Part shown: piece by piece, positions 59,554 through 64,000 of the stretch
How the letters are laid out: each line of letters starts with the position of its first letter
How positions within the stretch are numbered: the stretch's first letter is position 1
NCBI GenBank assembly: GCA_050251035.1
Contig: JBFWNN010000016.1
Coordinates: forward strand, 1 to 64,000
Direction of reading: 5' to 3'
Origin: Taklimakanibacter sp050251035
Lineage (GTDB): Bacteria > Pseudomonadota > Alphaproteobacteria > Rhizobiales > Aestuariivirgaceae
Length of the DNA: 64,000 bases
The notes under the pieces: model-generated
What the model saw: only the letters and a program-made list of their open reading frames with translations
Databases searched by the model: none
Told to the model about the DNA's origin: nothing
Made by a program: the position numbers and the translations under genes

Positions 59554-61268
59554 AAGGCCACGCCGCCAAGAGCGCATTGCCGCTCGATGCCGCACCATCC
59601 GACGCTCAATCACTGGCCGAAGAGCACGAGCGCTGGCGCAAGGAAGCCTATGATCCGGCGATCGCCGCGACCGGCGAGCATCGCAGCTTCAAGTCCGACA
59701 ACGGCCTTGCGATCGAGCCTCTCTACTCTCCCGCCTCGCTCGCCGGGATCGGCTTCGACTATCTCAAGGACCTCGGCTTTCCCGGCGAGTATCCCTTCAC
59801 CCGGGGCGACAGCGCCACCATGTACCGCGCGCAGCCCTTCGTCGTCTCGGCCTATACGGGCTATGGCGAAGCGAGCGACTGCAACCGGCGCCTCAAGAAG
59901 CTGATCGGGCTGGGCGTCGAGCAGATTTTGATGGCCTTCGACCTGCCGACCCAATGCGGCTATGATTCGGATGACGTGATGGCGACCGGCGAGGTCGGCC
60001 GCGTCGGCGTCTCGATCGACAGCCTCGCCGACATGGAGCTGCTGTTCGCCGACATTCCGCTCGACAGCATCAAGCGCGTCGGCACGCTCGGCAATTCGAT
60101 CGGGCCTATCGTGCTCGCCCTCTTCGCCGCGCTGGGCGAGAAGCAAGGCTTGTCCAATCACCAATTCGTCGTCAACCTGCAGAATGATCCGCTCAAGGAA
60201 TATCTGGCGCGCGGCACGCAGATCATCCCGGCGGCGCCCGCCGCCAAGCTCGCCGTCGATCCGGTCGAGTGGTGCGCCGAGCACGCGCCGAACTGGTCGC
60301 CGATCACCGTCTGCTACAACCATCTGAATGCCGGTGGCGCGGGCTCCACCTGGGGGGCCGCGCTGGCGCTCGCCAATGCGGTTCACTATCTCGATCTCCT
60401 GGTCGCAAGAGGCTGCCCGATCGACAGCGTGGCGCCGCTTTTCCACATGTTCCCGGACGAGCGGCATGACTTCTTCATTTCGGTCGCCAATCTGCGGGCC
60501 TTGCGCCGGGTATGGGCACGACTCCTCAACGAGCGCTACGGTGCCCGCGCGCCCGCGGCTTTGGCGCTCAAGACCACGGTCTATGGGCATGGCCAGGAAA
60601 CACTGCAAGAGCCGCTCAACAACATCGCGCGCATCGCTTTCGGCACGCTGGCTTATGCGCTGGGCGGCGCCTCCTATGTCTACATCGCTTCCTATGACGA
60701 GGCGGTGGGGACGCCGACCGAGGAGACCGTCAAGGTCGCGGTCAGGACCCAGCAGATCATCGCCCATGAGCATGGCTTCACCGACACGATCGATCCCCTG
60801 GGCGGCTCCTACTTCGTGGAAAGCCTGACCAAGACGATCGCCGACCAGATCTGGGCCAATCTGCATGACGTCATCGAGCGCGGCGGTGCGCTCGGCACCA
60901 TGGCGAGCGGCTACAGCCGCGAGATCATGAACCGCGGCGCCATGGGCCGGCAGCGGCGCATCGATTCAGGCGAACGCCCCTGGGTGACGGTGAACAAGTG
61001 GCCGTCCGTCCCGCAAGTGCCCAACACCGCCTTCCGGATGGACCAGTCGACGGCAAGCCGCCAGCACCAGCGTACCCAGGCGCTGCGGCAAAGCCGCGAC
61101 AGTGCCGCAGTGCGGCACGCGCTCACGCAAGTACGGGAGGCTTGCGTCAATGGCACCAATCTCGTTCCACCGGTCATCGCGGCGGTCAAAGCCCATGCGA
61201 CGGTCGGCGAGATCGTGCAGATCTGGCGCCAGCATTACGGCGAATTTCACCCTTCCGCATCGTTCTAA
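59550..61268 (+). CDS. Adenosylcobalamin-dependent acyl-CoA mutase large subunit (atypical)
   Basis: TIM-barrel catalytic subunit of 572 aa without a B12 domain, as in IcmA/HcmA-type mutases. YPFTRGDSATMYRAQPF (81-97), AFDLPTQCGYDSD and EVGRVGVSIDSLADME are typical, and the C terminus NLVPPVIAAVKAHATVGEI matches separate-subunit mutases. Tyr102 and Arg221 occupy the methylmalonyl-CoA-mutase-like Tyr89/Arg207 positions. However, the usual TIRQYAG segment reads VVSAYTG and the Tyr-His pair reads Asn257-His258. The substrate therefore probably differs from methylmalonyl-, isobutyryl- and 2-hydroxyisobutyryl-CoA. Residue alignment was by eye. Confidence 0.9.
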   Translation: MKGHAAKSALPLDAAPSDAQSLAEEHERWRKEAYDPAIAATGEHRSFKSDNGLAIEPLYSPASLAGIGFDYLKDLGFPGEYPFTRGDSATMYRAQPFVVSAYTGYGEASDCNRRLKKLIGLGVEQILMAFDLPTQCGYDSDDVMATGEVGRVGVSIDSLADMELLFADIPLDSIKRVGTLGNSIGPIVLALFAALGEKQGLSNHQFVVNLQNDPLKEYLARGTQIIPAAPAAKLAVDPVEWCAEHAPNWSPITVCYNHLNAGGAGSTWGAALALANAVHYLDLLVARGCPIDSVAPLFHMFPDERHDFFISVANLRALRRVWARLLNERYGARAPAALALKTTVYGHGQETLQEPLNNIARIAFGTLAYALGGASYVYIASYDEAVGTPTEETVKVAVRTQQIIAHEHGFTDTIDPLGGSYFVESLTKTIADQIWANLHDVIERGGALGTMASGYSREIMNRGAMGRQRRIDSGERPWVTVNKWPSVPQVPNTAFRMDQSTASRQHQRTQALRQSRDSAAVRHALTQVREACVNGTNLVPPVIAAVKAHATVGEIVQIWRQHYGEFHPSASF

Positions 61269-61421
61269 AGCAGCGATGGAAACGCCGGCCTCATCACCGT
61301 TCATGATGCGCCATATCAGCAATCCTAAATTGCCATTTGAGCAGGCAGGCCGTCTTATGCCTTCGCATGTGAATGCCGCCTGTCGAGGGGGATCGCCGGG
61401 CCTTTCAGGAATGAAGCGTGA

Positions 61422-62498
61422 ATGAGCGCGATCGACCTCGACAAAGTCTCCAAGCTCTACGGATCGGTTCGCGCTGTCGATGATATTTCGCTCACGCTCA
61501 AGGCAGGTGAGCTGACGGCCGTTCTCGGACCCAGCGGATCGGGAAAATCCACCATCCTCGCGATGATCGCGGGCATCGACACGCCGACCAGGGGCAAGAT
61601 TTCCATCGGCGGCGTCGATATGACCCATGCCGCGCCCGGCGAGCGCAATGTCGGCCTGGTGTTCCAGAGCTACGCCCTCTTCCCCAATCTTTCGGTGTTC
61701 GAGAACGTCGCCTTCCCGCTCCGGGTGCGACGCCTCCCCACGGCCGAAGTCACGCGCCGCGTCGAGGATGTACTGGCGCTCGTGCATCTCAGCGAATTCA
61801 AATCGCGCAAGCCCAGCCAACTGTCGGGCGGTCAGCAGCAGCGCGTCGCCATTGCGCGCGCCATCGTATTCAAGCCGACAGTGCTCCTGCTCGACGAGCC
61901 GCTCGCCGCCCTCGACCGGAAACTGCGTGAGGACGTGCGGCTGGAGCTGCGGCGCCTGCAGCGCTCGCTCGGCATCACGACGGTGCTGGTGACGCATGAC
62001 CAGGACGAGGCCATGACCATGGCGGACCAGATCGTCGTCATCGCCGACGGCAAGGTGCAGCAGGTCGATGCACCGCTGAAGATCTATCAACAGCCGGTCA
62101 ATCGCTTCGTCGCGAGTTTCCTCGGTATCGCCAATGTCTTCACCGGCATATTCGCCGCCAACGGCAAGGAGCATAGGATCATGCTGGCGAGCGGCGAAGG
62201 GATCGCCTGCACACAGCGGCCCAAGAGCGCCGGCAACGGCGGCGAAGTCTGCGGCATCCTGCGGCCCGAACAGATCGTCGTGCGCGAGCCGACCGGCGAA
62301 GCACGGATGAAGGCGCGTATCGAGGATGTTTTGTTCTTCGGTGAATCGGTCCGCTACATCCTCGTTTCCGAAGGCGGCCATCCGATGGTCGCGCAGGCTT
62401 CCAATCCAAAGACGACCTTCCGCCCGGGCGTCACCGTCTCGCTCGAATGGTCGCCGGACGACATCTGGATCCTGCCCAGGGGGCAGTCCACGCATTGA
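61422..62498 (+). CDS. Spermidine/putrescine-type ABC transporter ATP-binding protein (PotA-like)
   Basis: ATPase of 358 aa: Walker A GPSGSGKS, signature LSGGQQQRVAIARAI, Walker B VLLLDEPLAALD, H-loop THDQDEAM, C-terminal TOBE domain (~residues 240-358). It begins 153 bp after the mutase gene on the same strand. I see no terminator or gene in that gap, so it may belong to the mutase operon or have its own promoter. Followed by its binding protein and permease. Confidence 0.92.
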   Translation: MSAIDLDKVSKLYGSVRAVDDISLTLKAGELTAVLGPSGSGKSTILAMIAGIDTPTRGKISIGGVDMTHAAPGERNVGLVFQSYALFPNLSVFENVAFPLRVRRLPTAEVTRRVEDVLALVHLSEFKSRKPSQLSGGQQQRVAIARAIVFKPTVLLLDEPLAALDRKLREDVRLELRRLQRSLGITTVLVTHDQDEAMTMADQIVVIADGKVQQVDAPLKIYQQPVNRFVASFLGIANVFTGIFAANGKEHRIMLASGEGIACTQRPKSAGNGGEVCGILRPEQIVVREPTGEARMKARIEDVLFFGESVRYILVSEGGHPMVAQASNPKTTFRPGVTVSLEWSPDDIWILPRGQSTH

Positions 62499-62553
62499 CG
62501 ACAAACTCGGCGGATCAAGCCGATCAACGAGACATCAAGAAAGGGAGATTGAA

Positions 62554-63573
62554 ATGACCAGACCCATCCGTGCCAGCCTGCTCGGCCTCGTCGCCAGCCT
62601 CGCCTTCGGCGGGCAGGCCACGGCCGAACCTGCCAAGACCTTGCGCATCCTCACCGCCGGCGGCGAGTGGACAGATGCCGTCGCCAAGTGCGTCGATGCC
62701 CCATTCGAAAAGAAATATGGCATCAAGGTCGAACTCGACACGCCGGCAGGCTACGCCAAGCTGGCCGGCCTCGCGCAATCCGGCAATGTCAATGTCGCGC
62801 TGATGGATCTCGAGACCAGCGAACTCGAGCGGGCCAATGCCAATGGTCTTCTCGACAATATCGACTGGGACAAGGTCAAGCCCTTCGAGATGTTCGCGGA
62901 TGCCAAGAAGCCCTACGGCTTCGCCAGCACATATTTCTCGACCATCATGGCTTGGCGGCCGGATGCGAAAGCCCCGTCGAACTGGGTCGAATTCTTCGAC
63001 ACCAAGGCCTTCCCCGGCAAGCGCGCTTTGCCTGACTATCCGGGCTACGTCCTGGCTTTCGCCGCCATCGCCGATGGCGTCGACCCGACCAAGGTCTTCC
63101 CGCTCGATCTCGACCGCGCCTTCAAGACACTGGAGCGCGTCAAGGGCGACGTCATCTGGTGGACGGCCGGCGGGCAGTCGGCGCAGCTCCTGCAAGACAA
63201 TGAGGCGCAATATGCGATCGGCTGGTCGGGACGGATCGTCACCAAGACCGATCTCAAACACTCCTTCAACCAGGGCATGCTCGATACGTCATGGTGGGGC
63301 ATGCCGAAGGGCGCGGATCCCGCCATGCAGGAGGCCGCCCATCTCTATCTCCACGAATACTCCGATCCCAAACAGCAGGCGTGCATCGCCCAGTATATCA
63401 GCTACACCGGCCCGAGCCCCGAGCTCGACCCGCTCCTGCCGCAGGACAAGCTGGAGCAATTCCCCAACTTCAAGAAGAACCGCGACGTGCAATATGTGAC
63501 TGACGGCAAATGGTGGTACGACAATGCCGCCGACGTTGAGAAGCGCTGGCAGGAGTTCAAGCTGGCGCAGTGA
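62554..63573 (+). CDS. Extracellular solute-binding protein (PotD-like)
   Basis: Periplasmic binding protein of 339 aa with a Sec signal (ASLLGLVASLAFGGQATA) and mature start EPAKTLRILTAGGEWTDAVAKCVDAPFEKKYGIKV. Related to family 1 binding proteins of spermidine/putrescine-type systems. ATG 62554 follows AAGGGAGA; the open frame to 62326 lies within the ATPase gene. Its position directly behind the mutase operon suggests it imports the acid or amine degraded there. A stem-loop follows the stop codon. Confidence 0.9.
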   Translation: MTRPIRASLLGLVASLAFGGQATAEPAKTLRILTAGGEWTDAVAKCVDAPFEKKYGIKVELDTPAGYAKLAGLAQSGNVNVALMDLETSELERANANGLLDNIDWDKVKPFEMFADAKKPYGFASTYFSTIMAWRPDAKAPSNWVEFFDTKAFPGKRALPDYPGYVLAFAAIADGVDPTKVFPLDLDRAFKTLERVKGDVIWWTAGGQSAQLLQDNEAQYAIGWSGRIVTKTDLKHSFNQGMLDTSWWGMPKGADPAMQEAAHLYLHEYSDPKQQACIAQYISYTGPSPELDPLLPQDKLEQFPNFKKNRDVQYVTDGKWWYDNAADVEKRWQEFKLAQ

Positions 63574-63603
63574 CGAATGCGGCTGGCGGGTCCTGGGCAT
63601 TCG
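63574..63603. other. Stem-loop behind binding-protein gene
   Basis: CGAATGC (63574-63580) and GCATTCG (63597-63603) form a perfect 7-bp stem starting at the base after the binding-protein stop; loop 16 bases. The proposed permease start follows 3 bp later. Fifth example in this window of a hairpin directly after a binding-protein gene. Confidence 0.5.
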
Positions 63604-63606
63604 CGC

Positions 63607-64000
63607 ATGAATGCCGTGGCCGGGCCAGCCGCTTCCACTGCACGGCGATTCCTCATGTCGGCGATGGCGACCCATACATCTGCAGTGCGGCGCGGCCGGC
63701 TTGCCACGAGCCTGCTCCTCGTCCTGCCGCTGGCACTGGTGATCGGGCTCGCCTTCGACCTGCCGCTGCTGATGACCGCGGTCTGGAGCATCACCGACTT
63801 CAAGACCGGCAGCCTGACGCCCGAATATTACCAGGCGTTCTTCGGCAGGCCGGTCTATCTCTCGGTCGTGTGGCGCACGCTGGAGATCGCTTTCGCGGTA
63901 TCGTGCTGCTGCGCCCTGGTCGGCTACCCGCTGAGCTACTGGATGACGACCCTGTCGCCGCGCGGCCAGAAGCTCAGCCTCATCATCATCGTGATGTCCT
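63607..64000 (+). CDS. Spermidine/putrescine-type ABC transporter permease, 3'-truncated by window edge
   Basis: The reading frame is open to the last base. After a basic N terminus (HTSAVRRGRLATS) the first membrane helix reads LLLVLPLALVIGLAF, then SITDFKTGSLTPEYYQAFFGRPVYLSVVWRTLEIAF and a second helix, as in PotB-like permeases. ATG at 63607 is used here; ATG at 63655 is equally possible, and neither has a strong ribosome-binding site. The ATPase and binding protein of the same system lie upstream; further permease genes are expected to the right. Confidence 0.85.
   Translation, partial: MNAVAGPAASTARRFLMSAMATHTSAVRRGRLATSLLLVLPLALVIGLAFDLPLLMTAVWSITDFKTGSLTPEYYQAFFGRPVYLSVVWRTLEIAFAVSCCCALVGYPLSYWMTTLSPRGQKLSLIIIVMS

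Noticed and set aside
61269..61421. Small gene or riboswitch between the mutase and ABC ATPase genes
   Set aside because: The 153 bp hold no frame with a credible start and no structured aptamer that I can recognise.

Overview
The window is high-GC DNA packed with catabolic and transport genes. Gene families, overlapping ATGA/GTGA start-stop junctions and operon style suggest an alphaproteobacterium, probably of the order Hyphomicrobiales (Rhizobiales). This rests on family content only, because no rRNA or tRNA is present. No housekeeping gene was recognised. The region looks like a string of small-molecule uptake-and-degradation modules, each with ABC transport genes, oxidoreductases and a regulator. 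A 100-base run of N at 22354-22453 marks a scaffold join of unknown true length.

Layout. (A) 1-2916: 5'-truncated amidase and two Opp/Dpp-type ABC ATPases. (B) 2951-9650, minus strand: two SDRs, a DHDPS-family lyase and a complete CUT1 sugar-type ABC transporter. (C) 9747-19204: two paralogous DAO-type FAD enzymes, a fused 2Fe-2S/FAD/BFD oxidoreductase, two SDRs, an old-yellow-enzyme homologue, a second DHDPS-family lyase and a GntR/FCD regulator, interrupted by a HigB/HigA-like toxin-antitoxin pair. This set resembles opine or D-hydroxyproline catabolism. (D) 19238-22202: polar amino acid/opine ABC transporter. (E) 22454-31795: AcoX/NAD-kinase-like protein (cut by the gap), TIM-barrel isomerase, divergent GcvPB/GcvPA pair, class III aminotransferase, IclR regulator, carnitine-dehydrogenase-like enzyme and a beta-keto acid cleavage enzyme (BKACE). 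(F) 32122-43926: NmrA-like protein, two spermidine/putrescine-type ABC systems, an SDR, a Gfo/Idh/MocA dehydrogenase and an RpiR regulator. (G) 43883-55171: dimethylglycine/sarcosine-dehydrogenase-like FAD-GcvT fusion, a molybdopterin large subunit without partner subunits, an SDR lacking the catalytic Tyr, a class IV aminotransferase, HyuA/HyuB and a LysR regulator. (H) 55330-64000: a tight operon for a B12-dependent acyl-CoA mutase (small subunit, CoA ligase, thiolase, MeaB GTPase, large subunit), then a third spermidine/putrescine-type transporter that runs off the window.

How it works together. Modules B to E look like uptake of amino-acid-like or amine compounds, oxidative deamination, and retro-aldol or BKACE cleavage to central metabolites. 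Module G fits N-methylhydantoin/sarcosine-type chemistry. Module H would activate a carboxylic acid to its CoA ester, rearrange its carbon skeleton and thiolyse it. All substrates are inferred.

Regulation. A 14-bp inverted motif, CG(A/C)AC-N4-GTTCG, lies in front of several modules and on both sides of the IclR gene. A second motif, two GTATAC-like boxes exactly 11 bp apart, lies in front of three promoters around the GntR gene. Each of the five substrate-binding-protein genes is followed at once by a stem-loop. The most promising leads are the divergent GcvP-like pair with its AcoX-like neighbour, the atypical acyl-CoA mutase operon, and the two shared operator families.
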